Shown here piece by piece: positions 18,327 through 28,204 of a DNA stretch of 64,000 bases. The notes under the pieces were generated by a model. That model was given only the letters and a program-made list of their open reading frames with translations, did not search any database and had not been told where the DNA came from. The DNA comes from an uncultured Bacilli bacterium (lineage in GTDB: Bacteria > Bacillota_I > Bacilli_A > RF39 > UBA660). Position 1 is the first letter of the stretch; every line of letters starts with the position of its first letter. The DNA lies in assembly GCA_934129945.1 (NCBI GenBank), contig CAKOXC010000001.1:1-64000 (forward strand). Direction: 5' to 3'. The position numbers were made by a program, and so were the translations under genes.

Positions 18327-18899
18327 TTATAAAAAGTTTATTTTTTCAAAATGTTGATAATCAGGATATTCCCAGTCACCACCCCAGTTAAATCCTCTTT
18401 CTTTAAACAATTTATAACATAAATCATTATGATCTATTTTATGCTCAAATTCTAAATCTCTATTTGCATATTTTGACCCATTAACAGGCAATATTATTTT
18501 TTCACCAGTTTTTAAAACATATGGATTATATAGAGGATTAATATCTATTGCAAGACCATAAGCATGTTTTGAGTACTCATTTTTATTAAGTATTTTTCTA
18601 AAGTTAAAACATGAACTATTGTTATCAGTCATTGATTTTATATCATCAAATTCATATTCATCAATTAATAATATTTTTTCTATTTGATATTTATTTTCAT
18701 ATAACTTTGTAAAAATATAATTTAAATCTTCTGCTATATATTTGTTACACATTATTAAACCATTCTTTATTTCATTATAGAAATTAAAATACTTAACATC
18801 TATAAGTACTAAATCATCAATAATTTTTAACAATTCATTATTTTCATTAAATCTTTCTATAAGTTTTAATTTATAATTTTTATTTAACTCTTTTATCAT
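18327..18899 (-). CDS. M15-family peptidase (VanY / L,D-type peptidoglycan peptidase-like)
   Basis: 190 residues. Zinc-site motifs are SKHAYGLAIDINPLYNP (HxxGxAxD: His and Asp ligands) and GGDWEYPDYQHFE (third ligand His in QHFE). This is the arrangement of the M15C-like endolysin/peptidase group, where D-Ala-D-Ala or L-Ala-D-Glu links of peptidoglycan are cut. No signal peptide, so the protein is cytoplasmic, or exported another way, or a phage-lysin-derived enzyme. Start ATG after AGAAAGGATAAAA. It follows pepT by about 20 nt and is likely co-transcribed with it. Confidence 0.8.
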   Translation of the reverse strand: MIKELNKNYKLKLIERFNENNELLKIIDDLVLIDVKYFNFYNEIKNGLIMCNKYIAEDLNYIFTKLYENKYQIEKILLIDEYEFDDIKSMTDNNSSCFNFRKILNKNEYSKHAYGLAIDINPLYNPYVLKTGEKIILPVNGSKYANRDLEFEHKIDHNDLCYKLFKERGFNWGGDWEYPDYQHFEKINFL

Positions 18900-18920
18900 T
18901 TTTATCCTTTCTAAAAATAA

Positions 18921-20159
18921 TTATATTCTTTTGTTCCTTAAAATTTGTTTTTTATTATTTTTAGAAAATTCTTTAACAATTGATATTAAAATATCACGAG
19001 TATTATTCATATCTTCAACAGTTACATATTCATATATACTATGAAAATTATGCCCTCCTGTTCCTAAGTTTGGACATGGTATTCCTTCATAACTTATTTT
19101 AGTTCCATCAGTTCCACCTCTAATTGGTAATATTAAAGGTTCTATATTCACACTTTTTATAGCATTAATTGTTCCTGTAATTAGTGTATCTTCTTCTTTT
19201 ATGACGTCATACATATTATAGTAAGTATCTTTTATATGCAGTTTAATACAATCATTATATTTTCTATTTAATACGCTAACTATTTGTTCTAATAATTCTT
19301 TTCTTTTTATAAAACTTTCTTTATCAAAATCTCTTATTAAATATTTAAGATGGGCTTTTGAGACATTACCATTAATTTCTTCTAAGTGATAAAATCCTTG
19401 ACGACCATCAGTATTTGCAGGTATTTCATTAGGTAATAATGAATTTATAATTGTAGCTATATGACAAGCATTTACCATAATATTTTTAGCATTTCCACAA
19501 TGAGTACTTATACCATTTATTTCTATAGTAGCACTTGCAGCATTAAAATTTTCGTAGGAAAATTCTCCGACACTACTACCATCAACAGTATACGCAATAT
19601 CTGGTGTAAAAAATTCTTTATTAAAATTTAAAGTTCCTAAACCTAACTCTTCATCTGGAGTAAAACATACATAAATATCACCATGAGTTTCATTAGAATT
19701 AACAAAATATTCTAACATACTCATTATTTCTGCTATTCCTGCTTTATCATCAGTTCCAAGTAAAGTTGTACCATCTGTAGTAATCAAAGTCTTTCCAATA
19801 TGATTTTTTAAATCTGGATATATTTCAGGAGACAATGTCTTTTTATTATTTAATATTATATCTTTTCCATCATAGTTTTTTATTATTTGAGGTTTTATAT
19901 TTTTACCAATAGCATTTTCTGAAGTATCTAAATGTGATATAAAACCTAGTTTAGGAAGTTTTTTATCTCCTTCTAAAATAGCATAAATATAACAATTTTT
20001 TTCATCAAAATGAATTTTATTAATATTCAATTTTTTTAATTCCATAACTAATTTTTTAGCTAAAATTAGTTGGCCTTTTGTACTTGGGTTTGTATTTTTC
20101 TTTGAATTTGATGTTGTATCTATTGCGATATACTCTAAAAATCTTTCTAATAATTCCAT
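18921..20159 (-). CDS. pepT: Peptidase T (tripeptide aminopeptidase)
   Basis: 412 residues, full length for PepT (M20B). Visible metal and catalytic residues: HLD in FISHLDTSEN, GTDDKAGIAE, the catalytic EE in TPDEELGLG, TVDGS, and the C-terminal His in GTGGHNFHSIYE. It removes the N-terminal residue from tripeptides in the cytosol using two zinc ions. Start ATG 20159 after GGGAGG. Nothing unusual. Confidence 0.93.
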   Translation of the reverse strand: MELLERFLEYIAIDTTSNSKKNTNPSTKGQLILAKKLVMELKKLNINKIHFDEKNCYIYAILEGDKKLPKLGFISHLDTSENAIGKNIKPQIIKNYDGKDIILNNKKTLSPEIYPDLKNHIGKTLITTDGTTLLGTDDKAGIAEIMSMLEYFVNSNETHGDIYVCFTPDEELGLGTLNFNKEFFTPDIAYTVDGSSVGEFSYENFNAASATIEINGISTHCGNAKNIMVNACHIATIINSLLPNEIPANTDGRQGFYHLEEINGNVSKAHLKYLIRDFDKESFIKRKELLEQIVSVLNRKYNDCIKLHIKDTYYNMYDVIKEEDTLITGTINAIKSVNIEPLILPIRGGTDGTKISYEGIPCPNLGTGGHNFHSIYEYVTVEDMNNTRDILISIVKEFSKNNKKQILRNKRI

Positions 20160-20229
20160 TGTAAAACCTCCCGAATAACCAATGTTTTAATTATTATATT
20201 AAATTTTAATTTAATATTCAAATTTATTT

Positions 20230-20260
20230 TATAAAAAAAATGGTTAATTTCTTAACCATT
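20230..20260 (-). terminator. Intrinsic terminator of the arylsulfotransferase gene
   Basis: On the minus strand AATGGTTAAG/TTAACCATT with a short A/T-rich loop, then eight T's. It overlaps the stop codon of the gene that ends at 20259. Confidence 0.85.
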
Positions 20261-22226
20261 AGAATTCTACATATTTATTAGTATTATAAATTTTATCATT
20301 TACAGAAACATACACTGAATATTTACCTTTTAAATTAGTATTATTTATATATTTTGTAATACTTATTCCTTTTTCATTTTCTTCTTCTGTAAATATATCT
20401 ACACATAATGCTGTATATGGATGTTTACTTATTCTTACATCATAGTATTTTAATTCAAAATTATTATATAAAATTATATTAACTTTATCAGTCCTTTTAA
20501 AAGTACCACTAAATACCAATCTATCTTCTTCTTTTTTTAGATTAACATTGTTATTCTTTAATTTTTTGATATCCATGGTTTTATCAATAAAACCATGTGT
20601 TTCTTTTAGAACTTTAGTCTCACCAAGTGAACCAAGTTTTTTAGCTTCACCTAATTTAAATTCAGAATTATTATATATATTCATTTTTTCAACACGATAA
20701 TTATTAGTAGGTAACTTAATTTCAAATATAACTTCATCATCTAATAATTCAACCGTATCAGATTTTAATTTTACAACACCATTTGATAACCCTGCTGGTT
20801 TATTAGAAGGTTTCCCATCAACAGAAACAATTCCACCAGAATGAACTATATAATGATTTTTTTCTAAGTAGTCAACATCAGAAATATATGGTGAATAGAA
20901 ACTACTTCCTCTTTCTTTGCCATATTGCCAAACTTGTTTTATTGTCATATTTTCAGTATCTATTTTATACATAACACCTCTTGAATAAGAATTATCTGCA
21001 GATACATAATTTTCTTTTATTTTTGATTTATTATTACCATTGTCAAATAAGAATACATAGCCTTCTGGTGTTATCATTGCCGCATGTTGACTCCATTGCC
21101 ATTCAAAATCTTTATTATCTGATTTAAAGAAATATTTCTGATATTCTTGACTCCAGTTAGTTGAATCTCCTATAATCCAATTAAGTTTTTTGGTATCATA
21201 ATCAATATTTATAACTGCATCTTGATGTCTACCAGATAAAGTTATTGAATTAGTTTTTTCATCATACCATACAGAATTATTGTGAAACCAATCATAACTA
21301 GTCCAATTTTCACTTTTTCCATCTTCCATATTTAAGATTTCTTTTAAATCAAAGGTTTTAACTACTTTACCAGTATTACGATCTATTTCTACAATATAAT
21401 CTTCAACTGTTCCTTGTTCATTTAAAAAGTCATCACTAGCTACAAGTAAATTGCCATTTGGTAATTCATAATAATCATGGTGATATCCTCCTTTAAGAGA
21501 GTATTCTGTATAAATTTTTCCAAGCATATCTATTTCATATAAACCAGTCATATAATAAGGTGTAAAAATTGGTCTTTCTGTACTAACTAACATGTTACCA
21601 TTTTCAAGTCTTGTATTATCCCATAAAGCATAGTGAGTTAAATACCATCTAACATCACCATTAACATCATATGCACAAGAATATCCTCTAGCTGATGGTG
21701 TAAAGAAATAAAATTCTGTACCTAATTTTTCTTTTTTAGCTTCTACGCTTGTAGGAAGGACAAAATCTTCTGGAAGTTTATCAGTCTTAATATAAATTGT
21801 TTTTTTATAAACTTTATTATTATCTTTGTATTCAATTTCTACTTCATTATTTGTATCTGCATATAAACCATAAACTGTTAAATAATGCTTTTTACTCTTT
21901 TTAAATTCATGAGTTATTGTAGTATTTTTATCTTTTCCTTTTACTGTAATTTTAGGAATAACTTCATTGTCAGTTTCAAAAAGTATTAAAGCAGTAAGTG
22001 GGGAAGATTTATAAGGATCTAAAATAACTTTAGGATTATCAAAAGTGTATCCTTTTGTTGTAATTTCTTTTTCATATTCACTTTGTAATGTAATTAAACT
22101 TTTAATACTTTCTAATTTAGTTTTATTTGTACTTTTATAATTCAAAAAAAGACAAATAATAATTATTATTAATATAATAGTTATAATGCTTCCTAATAAA
22201 ATTTTTCTTTTTTTCAATATAATCAC
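20259..22226 (-). CDS. Arylsulfotransferase (ASST)-family protein, membrane-anchored
   Basis: 655 residues. The N-terminus has a single transmembrane anchor (about 9-28, ILLGSIITIILIIIIICLFL), so the rest is extracytoplasmic. The body is an ASST-type beta-propeller: FYFFTPSARGYSCAYD, WYLTHYALWD, YHHDYYELPNGNLLVASDD, DWFHNNSVWYDE, WIIGDSTNW, WQWSQHA. These contain the His residues (YHHDYY, WFHNN, SQHA) conserved in PAPS-independent sulfotransferases. Start: GTG at 22226 or TTG three codons later, with AGAAAGAAG before it. Signalled by a strong terminator. The sulfate donor and acceptor in this organism are unknown. Confidence 0.75.
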   Translation of the reverse strand: MIILKKRKILLGSIITIILIIIIICLFLNYKSTNKTKLESIKSLITLQSEYEKEITTKGYTFDNPKVILDPYKSSPLTALILFETDNEVIPKITVKGKDKNTTITHEFKKSKKHYLTVYGLYADTNNEVEIEYKDNNKVYKKTIYIKTDKLPEDFVLPTSVEAKKEKLGTEFYFFTPSARGYSCAYDVNGDVRWYLTHYALWDNTRLENGNMLVSTERPIFTPYYMTGLYEIDMLGKIYTEYSLKGGYHHDYYELPNGNLLVASDDFLNEQGTVEDYIVEIDRNTGKVVKTFDLKEILNMEDGKSENWTSYDWFHNNSVWYDEKTNSITLSGRHQDAVINIDYDTKKLNWIIGDSTNWSQEYQKYFFKSDNKDFEWQWSQHAAMITPEGYVFLFDNGNNKSKIKENYVSADNSYSRGVMYKIDTENMTIKQVWQYGKERGSSFYSPYISDVDYLEKNHYIVHSGGIVSVDGKPSNKPAGLSNGVVKLKSDTVELLDDEVIFEIKLPTNNYRVEKMNIYNNSEFKLGEAKKLGSLGETKVLKETHGFIDKTMDIKKLKNNNVNLKKEEDRLVFSGTFKRTDKVNIILYNNFELKYYDVRISKHPYTALCVDIFTEEENEKGISITKYINNTNLKGKYSVYVSVNDKIYNTNKYVEF

Positions 22227-22283
22227 TTCTTTCTTGAAATGATTATAAAAAAAATTTTAGTTAATTCATATAATGCAATGGTT

Positions 22284-22306
22284 GAAAAAACTCAACCATT
22301 GGTTGA
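22284..22306 (-). terminator. Terminator after the XRE/TM regulator gene
   Basis: Minus-strand hairpin TCAACC-AAT-GGTTGA followed by GTTTTTT. A second overlapping inverted repeat (AATGGTTGA/TCAACCATT, 22277-22300) could compete with it. Confidence 0.6.
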
Positions 22307-22308
22307 AT

Positions 22309-23004
22309 TTATTTATTATCACATTGATTAGACATTTTCAAAGGAATTTTATATGTAATTATTTCATCATTTTCATTTTTAGCATTAATTTCTAAATATA
22401 AATCATTTTCATTATATTCTTTACAAGTTCTTGAATAATTATCAACAGTTATTGTAATATTTTTTAAATATTCTTCCAGTTTTACATTTTTATTATTCTT
22501 ATTATTACAAGAACTTATTTTCTTTTGAATATCATTATGTTTTTCATATAAAGTACATTCAATTTCTTTATAAGTTTTCTTATCATCACCACCGCAATAA
22601 TTTACATTTGAAATATAAATTGCTGTTTTATTTTTATTGTAACTAATACTACCTGAAATATTAAAATTTTTACAATTAGACCCAAGAGTTTTAAATTCAA
22701 AATCTTTGTTCTTAGAATTTATTATTAAATAGATTACTCCCCCTACTAATAGTAAGATTACAATAATATAAATAAATATATTTTTCTTTTTTTTATTAAT
22801 TTTTCCATCCAATAAATCATTTAAATCAATGTTAAAGTCACTGGCTATTTGTTTAATTATAACAGTATCTGGCATATTCCTACCATTTTCCCACTTACTA
22901 ACAGCTTGATATGTAACATTATATTTATTAGCCAGTTGCTGTTGAGTTAATTTATTATCTTTTCTAATTTTTTTTATTATTTTTCCAAATTCTTCTTGAT
23001 TCAT
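22309..23004 (-). CDS. XRE-type HTH membrane regulator
   Basis: 231 residues. Residues 1-66 are a Cro/CI helix-turn-helix (FGKIIKKIRKDNKLTQQQLA, then YQAVSKWENGRNMPD), a basic linker (KKKK), and one transmembrane segment (IFIYIIVILLLVGGVIYLII). The extracytoplasmic part of about 130 residues has several Cys (SNCKNF, YCGGDDK, ECTLYE, SSCNN, TCKEY), possibly disulphides. It probably senses something outside and controls its neighbours. Overlaps the preceding gene by 4 nt (ATGA), so both are translated from one message. Confidence 0.75.
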   Translation of the reverse strand: MNQEEFGKIIKKIRKDNKLTQQQLANKYNVTYQAVSKWENGRNMPDTVIIKQIASDFNIDLNDLLDGKINKKKKNIFIYIIVILLLVGGVIYLIINSKNKDFEFKTLGSNCKNFNISGSISYNKNKTAIYISNVNYCGGDDKKTYKEIECTLYEKHNDIQKKISSCNNKNNKNVKLEEYLKNITITVDNYSRTCKEYNENDLYLEINAKNENDEIITYKIPLKMSNQCDNK

Positions 23005-23546
23005 CGTAATACCTCTTTATTTTTATGTTCAAATTCTGTATGACCTTTTGTACCATATTTTTTAGATATTGGATCTTTAAATATAAAAGTTTTTAAAGGT
23101 TGTAATGTTAATGTCATATAACTTCCAAAAATTATAAATAATAATATTGCTCCAAGATATTGGTAAACGAATGGAATTTGTTCTAAATTAATAAAACGAT
23201 AAAATACTATTTGACCCCATGTTATAGCAATATAGAATGTTAAAATATCTATTGGTAAAAATGGTTTTTTAGTAAATCTTGTATACGTATAAAATATTAA
23301 TGGTATAACTATTATAACTGTTAAAAGACTTAAACTTTTAGCTATAAAGTAGTTACTATTCATCCCAAATATATAACCATCATATAAACTCCAAAATATC
23401 ATTGGACTTAAGGCAATTTTTATATGTTCCCATGTGCTTTCATTAACTGCTGCAAATAAAGCAACAATTTTATTATGATTGCTTATTTCATATAAAAAAT
23501 GTAAAAATGTTCCAACTAAAGAAATTATAATTATTGATACTAACAT
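23001..23546 (-). CDS. DUF6512-family integral membrane protein
   Basis: 181 residues with about five hydrophobic segments. The block HFLYEISNHNKIVALFAAVN, then ESTWEHIKIALSPMIFWSLYDG, is what I know from DUF6512 proteins. Start ATG 23546 preferred: AGAGGGATAGA before it and a TATAAT box about 25 nt upstream; the longer open frame would run through that promoter. Function unknown. Co-transcribed with the following XRE membrane regulator. Confidence 0.65.
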   Translation of the reverse strand: MLVSIIIISLVGTFLHFLYEISNHNKIVALFAAVNESTWEHIKIALSPMIFWSLYDGYIFGMNSNYFIAKSLSLLTVIIVIPLIFYTYTRFTKKPFLPIDILTFYIAITWGQIVFYRFINLEQIPFVYQYLGAILLFIIFGSYMTLTLQPLKTFIFKDPISKKYGTKGHTEFEHKNKEVLR

Positions 23547-23635
23547 TCTATCCCTCTTTTCTATTTTTATTATATAGCAAATTATGTATTTTTTTAAGAA
23601 AAAATGAATTAATTTGCTTAATTCATTTCTATACT

Positions 23636-25483
23636 TCAATTTTTAAATATCATATCTAATTTTTCTTTTATTTGTTCTTTATTAAATGGTTTTGCTAAAT
23701 AATCTGCAAAACCTTTACTTATATATCTTGCTTCTGCTCCAGCTAAGGCATCTGCTGTTAATGCTATTACTGGTGTATTAAAGCCATTTATTTCTTTTAA
23801 TTTTTGGAGTGTTGTCTCTCCACTCATATTTGGCATCATTATATCCATTAAAATTAAATCATATTTTGTTTCTTTTACTTTATTTAAGCATTCTTCTCCA
23901 CTTGTTGCTGTATCTATTACAAAATTAAAGTTTGATAATACTCTTGTTGCTACTTTTATATTTAAGTTATTATCATCTACTATTAAGATTTTCTTTTCAT
24001 TATACTCATGGTTATTATTTTCATTTTCTACTTCAATAATTCTATTTTCTGTATTTTCTAGTTTACTTATCTTTTGTGGTATTCTAACCATGAACATTGA
24101 TCCAACACCAAAGCTTGATTGAACATTTATTCTTCCACCCATCATTTCTATTAATGATTTTGTTATGGCAAGTCCTAATCCAGTTCCTTCTGTTGTTGTA
24201 TTTTTTTCTATGTCTAATCTTTCAAATTTAGTAAACAGTTTATCTATATTTTCTTTTTTTATTCCTCGTCCTGTATCTTTACATACAATTATTATATTTG
24301 ATATATTTTTATCTAATTCATTTATACATTTTATACTTAAGTTTATTTCTCCTTGTTCTGTATATTTTATTGAATTAGTTAATAAATTATTTATTATCTC
24401 TTTTACTTTTCCTTTATCGCCGATTAATTCATATGGTATATCATCAGCGATATTTAATTTGAAATTTATATTTTTATCACCTATTCTTGTTTGTGTTACA
24501 CGACACATGTTTGTTATTTCTTCTTTAAAGTTATAAGGTGATAAAGTTATTTCCATCTTATCTGCTTCAATTTTATTTATATCTAAAATATTACCAACTA
24601 TTTCAAGAAGTGTCTGACTAGCATTAACTATATCTTTAGAATTTTCTACTACTTCTTCTGGTACTTTATCTATATAATTTAAATTATCTTCTGATAAACC
24701 AACTATAGCATTTAGAGGTGTTCTTATTTCATGACTCATACTTGATAGAAAATCTGATTTTGCTCGGTTGGCTTTTTCAGCTTGATTCTTTGCTAATATC
24801 ATTTCGTTTAACATTTTCATATCAGGGTTTTCTATTGTGAACAACATAATCAAATTAACAAAAGCCAAAACTGCAGATATAATAACAATTGATTTATCAA
24901 TTTGATTTAATGAGTATACTAATATAAAAAATAATATTAAAACATACAATGGTGTTAATTTTTTATTTATTGCTTTTTTTAGATTAATAAACAAGCAAGT
25001 TACTATAGTCAAAAAATATAAACCACAACTAAGCATCGTACAATTTAAAGCTATACCATCACTATATAATGAATAATCATTAATATGGACATCAACTTTC
25101 ATAAACAAAAGTGTAATCATTAATGCAATATCAATAAATGTTGTAATCCAAAAAAACAAATTATAATATTTAACTTTTTGATTTTCATTTTCTTTAGAAG
25201 TAACATAATAAACATATAAAAACAAATTACTAGTAAATAAGATATACATAGCATAATCAGCTTTATTTAGATATTCCAACAACTTAATGTTATTATTATG
25301 AAATAGTGCTAAATAAATAATAATGACCATTAATATACTATCAATCAAACTATAAATAAGTTCTCTAGAAAATATTTCAGTTTCTTTATTTTTTGCTCTA
25401 TCTTTAGAAAAGAAAACTATATTGCAAATAATAGAAATTAATAAACCACATATTGGAATATAAAGATTATAAATACCATTCAT
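23636..25483 (-). CDS. Hybrid sensor histidine kinase with receiver domain
   Basis: About 615 residues. The N-terminal 220 residues have seven hydrophobic segments (7TM sensor). Then HisKA with DFLSSMSHEIRTPLNAIVG (phospho-accepting His), HATPase with NNLLTNSIKYTEQG (N box), DTGRGIKKENI (G1), FERLD, and GTGLGLAITK (G2). The C-terminal receiver has ILIVDDNNLN, LILMDIMMP (phospho-Asp), and KPFN. It ends with no output domain, so the phosphate must be passed on through an HPt protein not seen here. Start ATG 25483; the longer frame uses TTG without a ribosome site. Faces the next gene at a shared terminator region. Confidence 0.88.
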   Translation of the reverse strand: MNGIYNLYIPICGLLISIICNIVFFSKDRAKNKETEIFSRELIYSLIDSILMVIIIYLALFHNNNIKLLEYLNKADYAMYILFTSNLFLYVYYVTSKENENQKVKYYNLFFWITTFIDIALMITLLFMKVDVHINDYSLYSDGIALNCTMLSCGLYFLTIVTCLFINLKKAINKKLTPLYVLILFFILVYSLNQIDKSIVIISAVLAFVNLIMLFTIENPDMKMLNEMILAKNQAEKANRAKSDFLSSMSHEIRTPLNAIVGLSEDNLNYIDKVPEEVVENSKDIVNASQTLLEIVGNILDINKIEADKMEITLSPYNFKEEITNMCRVTQTRIGDKNINFKLNIADDIPYELIGDKGKVKEIINNLLTNSIKYTEQGEINLSIKCINELDKNISNIIIVCKDTGRGIKKENIDKLFTKFERLDIEKNTTTEGTGLGLAITKSLIEMMGGRINVQSSFGVGSMFMVRIPQKISKLENTENRIIEVENENNNHEYNEKKILIVDDNNLNIKVATRVLSNFNFVIDTATSGEECLNKVKETKYDLILMDIMMPNMSGETTLQKLKEINGFNTPVIALTADALAGAEARYISKGFADYLAKPFNKEQIKEKLDMIFKN

Positions 25484-25529
25484 AAATTTAAACCTACCTT
25501 TATACAATTATAACATATTTATACTTAAA

Positions 25530-25565
25530 AATGAGAAAACTATTTTTTTATAATTTTCTCATTTT
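25530..25565 (-). terminator. Terminator of the acyltransferase gene
   Basis: Minus-strand AAAATGAGAAAA/TTTTCTCATTTT, with an A/T loop, followed by T's. It overlaps the stop codon at 25548. Confidence 0.65.
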
Positions 25566-26495
25566 AATATTTTTTTCAGTTATACCAGGAACTAAAACAT
25601 TTTTTTCATTTATAGTATATTCGTTATTTCTTTCTTCATTTCCTAAGAATAATAAAAATTGCTTTTCTAAATTAGAATCATAAGTAAACCCTAATGCTTT
25701 AAATTTTTTTACAAAAGTATGATTTACATACATTTTAGGATCAATATCATATATATTATCTTTAACTATTTGATAATCTCTCCATATACCAGTTCTTATT
25801 TCTTTCATTTTCTGTTTTATTAAATCAGATTGCATACTTAATTTTTCATAATAGTTGGTATAAATAGGTTTACCAAATCTTATAACACACTTCTTAAACA
25901 GTTTATTTTCTGTTGTCACTATTTCATCATTTTCAATGTATTCAAACACAACTGGAATAATAGGTACTTGTGAAATTAGTGAAACTTTGGCAGCGCCGTT
26001 GTGGATATTATGCATTGGAAGAGTTGGATGTATATTCCATGTACCCTCACCAAAGATCAAACCATCATTTCCTTGAATTATTTTATTAGATAATTCTAAA
26101 ACTGAATTTTTTCTAGAATCAGCAATTTTTCTATCAAGTAATGTAGCATTGGAAATATTAAAAATCTGTGTCGTTAATAAATTTAAGCAATCTTTTGCAA
26201 CCATAACACTCCCTCTTCTTTGCAAAAGAGAAAAAATTTCATAAGCGGTAAAAATATCATGAGAATTACTATGATTTGCAACAAATAAAACGTTAGTATC
26301 TTTAGGAATATTTTCTTCACCTTGAATTTCAAGTGGATAATTTCTAATTATTGGATATAATTTACTGATTAAATCTTGACCAAATGAAAATTGATTTTCT
26401 TTTAATAATAAACATTGTTTTTTTAAATTTTCGTAATATTCTTTTTGCTTAAAAATAGATAAATCTACAATATTTGTTTTACTATCATTATTCAT
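25548..26495 (-). CDS. plsC: 1-acyl-glycerol-3-phosphate acyltransferase (PlsC-like)
   Basis: 315 residues. The acyltransferase signature HX4D is in VANHSNSHDIFTAYE, with GEGTWNIHP matching the FxEGT block and IPVVFEYI for the downstream IPV block. It would transfer an acyl chain to lysophosphatidic acid or a related lysophospholipid at the membrane. No convincing transmembrane segment; N-terminus is Lys/Gln-rich. The C-terminal 90 residues are extra compared with the shortest members. Start ATG after GGGGGATGCTGTAA. Confidence 0.75.
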   Translation of the reverse strand: MNNDSKTNIVDLSIFKQKEYYENLKKQCLLLKENQFSFGQDLISKLYPIIRNYPLEIQGEENIPKDTNVLFVANHSNSHDIFTAYEIFSLLQRRGSVMVAKDCLNLLTTQIFNISNATLLDRKIADSRKNSVLELSNKIIQGNDGLIFGEGTWNIHPTLPMHNIHNGAAKVSLISQVPIIPVVFEYIENDEIVTTENKLFKKCVIRFGKPIYTNYYEKLSMQSDLIKQKMKEIRTGIWRDYQIVKDNIYDIDPKMYVNHTFVKKFKALGFTYDSNLEKQFLLFLGNEERNNEYTINEKNVLVPGITEKNIKMRKL

Positions 26496-26581
26496 TTTAC
26501 AGCATCCCCCTATTAATCAAAACCCCTTTAGGTAAGAAATATTTTAGCACATTTTTATATTTTTGTCAATTTCATGTAAAC

Positions 26582-28204
26582 TTATTTGTTCCTCAATGAT
26601 TCTTCGTGACTTGGATATGTAACCAAATTATTTTCAATATTAAATTCAAAATCAGCATTTAATATTTCATTATATTTTCTATTATGGGAAATACTTATAA
26701 TTGTACCATTATAATTTTCAATCAATTCATAAATGATATCTAATGCTTCTTTATCTAAATGATTAGTTACTTCGTCTAGTATTAATACATTAATTTTATT
26801 TAAAGCTATTTTAATCAAATTAACTCTAGTTCTTTCACCTGGAGAAAGATTCTTATATTTTTTATTTCTATCATCATACTCAAAATTAAATTTATCAAGC
26901 AGCATATAAATAACTGAATAATCTATATTGCTTACATTTTTAGTTAGAAATTCTAAAATTGTTTCATCGTTATCTTCAAATATTGTATCTTGCGAAATAT
27001 AGCCGATTTTTGCATCATTACCTATAATGCATCTTCCACTTAATGGTTTTAATAAGCCCATTATAGTTTTAATAAGAGTTGTTTTACCACATCCATTAGA
27101 TCCACTTATGCTAATTTTGCTTCCAAAATCAATTTGTAAGTTGATTGGAGATGTTACAAATTTTTTTTCGTATCCACACACTAAATTTTCTAACAAAATA
27201 TCTTTGTTACCTTTTGAGTTATCAAACTGAAAGAAAAAATTTATTGACTTTTTTTCTTCAAATTCTGGTATTTCAACCTTTTCTAGTGCTCTATTTATTT
27301 TAGAAATATTTGAATTGTTTGTCTTTTCTTTGGAAAAATTATTAGCTATTTTATCATTGTCACTATAAGATTTTTTATTATTTCCCTTATTAGCCCATTC
27401 TTTAGCTTTTTGCATTTGTCTTTTTAAATTTTCTTTTTTTTCTAAAGCATTGTTATATTGCTCTAAATTTCTTTTATATTCTAATTCTTTTGCTTCTACA
27501 TAAGAGTTATAAGTCATACTATATTCTTTTAAATTTCCGTTATTCAATTCAAAAATTCTATTTGTTATATAGTTTAAAAATACTTCATCATGAGAAACAA
27601 TGATCATTTCTTTTTTAGAATTTTTCAAATAATTTTCAAGCCATTCAACTGCTTTTATGTCTAAATTATTTGTTGGCTCATCCAATAATAACAAATTACT
27701 ATTAGATAATAAAACAACTGAAAGTAATATTTTAATTTTTTCGCCACCAGATAGTATATAAATTTTATCCTGAAGTGTTTTATTTAAATTAAGACCTTTT
27801 AAAATTTCATTTGCATTTTCTTCAAAATTATATCCATCTAAACTTAAATATTTTTCTAAAATTTCACTATATTCTTCCAAATTTTTTTCATTTAAATTAC
27901 TTTCAAGAAAATGAAGTCTTTCTTCAATTTCAAATAACCCTATTTCTCTTTTTATAAACGTAAGAATAGAATCGTCATTAAATGAATGTGGAATTTCTTG
28001 CTTTAAATATGCGATATCTTCATTTTCTAATTTTATACTTCCTTTTTCATATGGCAATTCCTTTGAAAGAATTTTTAATAAACTTGATTTACCAGAGCCA
28101 TTTTTTCCAACTAAACCAATTTTATCATTCTTATTTATAATAAAACTAACGTCATTTAATATACTTTTATTACTGATAGAAAAATTCAAATTATTTACTT
28201 GCAT
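26582..28204 (-). CDS. ABC-F subfamily ATPase (translation factor / antibiotic-resistance type)
   Basis: 540 residues, two ABC domains and no membrane segments. Domain 1: Walker A GKNGSGKSS, signature LSGGE, Walker B LLLLDEPTNNLD. Domain 2: GSNGCGKTT, LSPGERTR, VLILDEVTNHLD. The linker between them (about 230-320, KRNLEQYNNALEKKENLKRQ and following) is the charged helical interdomain arm of ABC-F proteins. Such proteins bind the ribosomal E site and displace antibiotics. It overlaps the upstream ThiF-like gene by 14 nt, so the two are translationally coupled. In that context it could be self-immunity to a ribosome-acting product. Confidence 0.85.
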   Translation of the reverse strand: MQVNNLNFSISNKSILNDVSFIINKNDKIGLVGKNGSGKSSLLKILSKELPYEKGSIKLENEDIAYLKQEIPHSFNDDSILTFIKREIGLFEIEERLHFLESNLNEKNLEEYSEILEKYLSLDGYNFEENANEILKGLNLNKTLQDKIYILSGGEKIKILLSVVLLSNSNLLLLDEPTNNLDIKAVEWLENYLKNSKKEMIIVSHDEVFLNYITNRIFELNNGNLKEYSMTYNSYVEAKELEYKRNLEQYNNALEKKENLKRQMQKAKEWANKGNNKKSYSDNDKIANNFSKEKTNNSNISKINRALEKVEIPEFEEKKSINFFFQFDNSKGNKDILLENLVCGYEKKFVTSPINLQIDFGSKISISGSNGCGKTTLIKTIMGLLKPLSGRCIIGNDAKIGYISQDTIFEDNDETILEFLTKNVSNIDYSVIYMLLDKFNFEYDDRNKKYKNLSPGERTRVNLIKIALNKINVLILDEVTNHLDKEALDIIYELIENYNGTIISISHNRKYNEILNADFEFNIENNLVTYPSHEESLRNK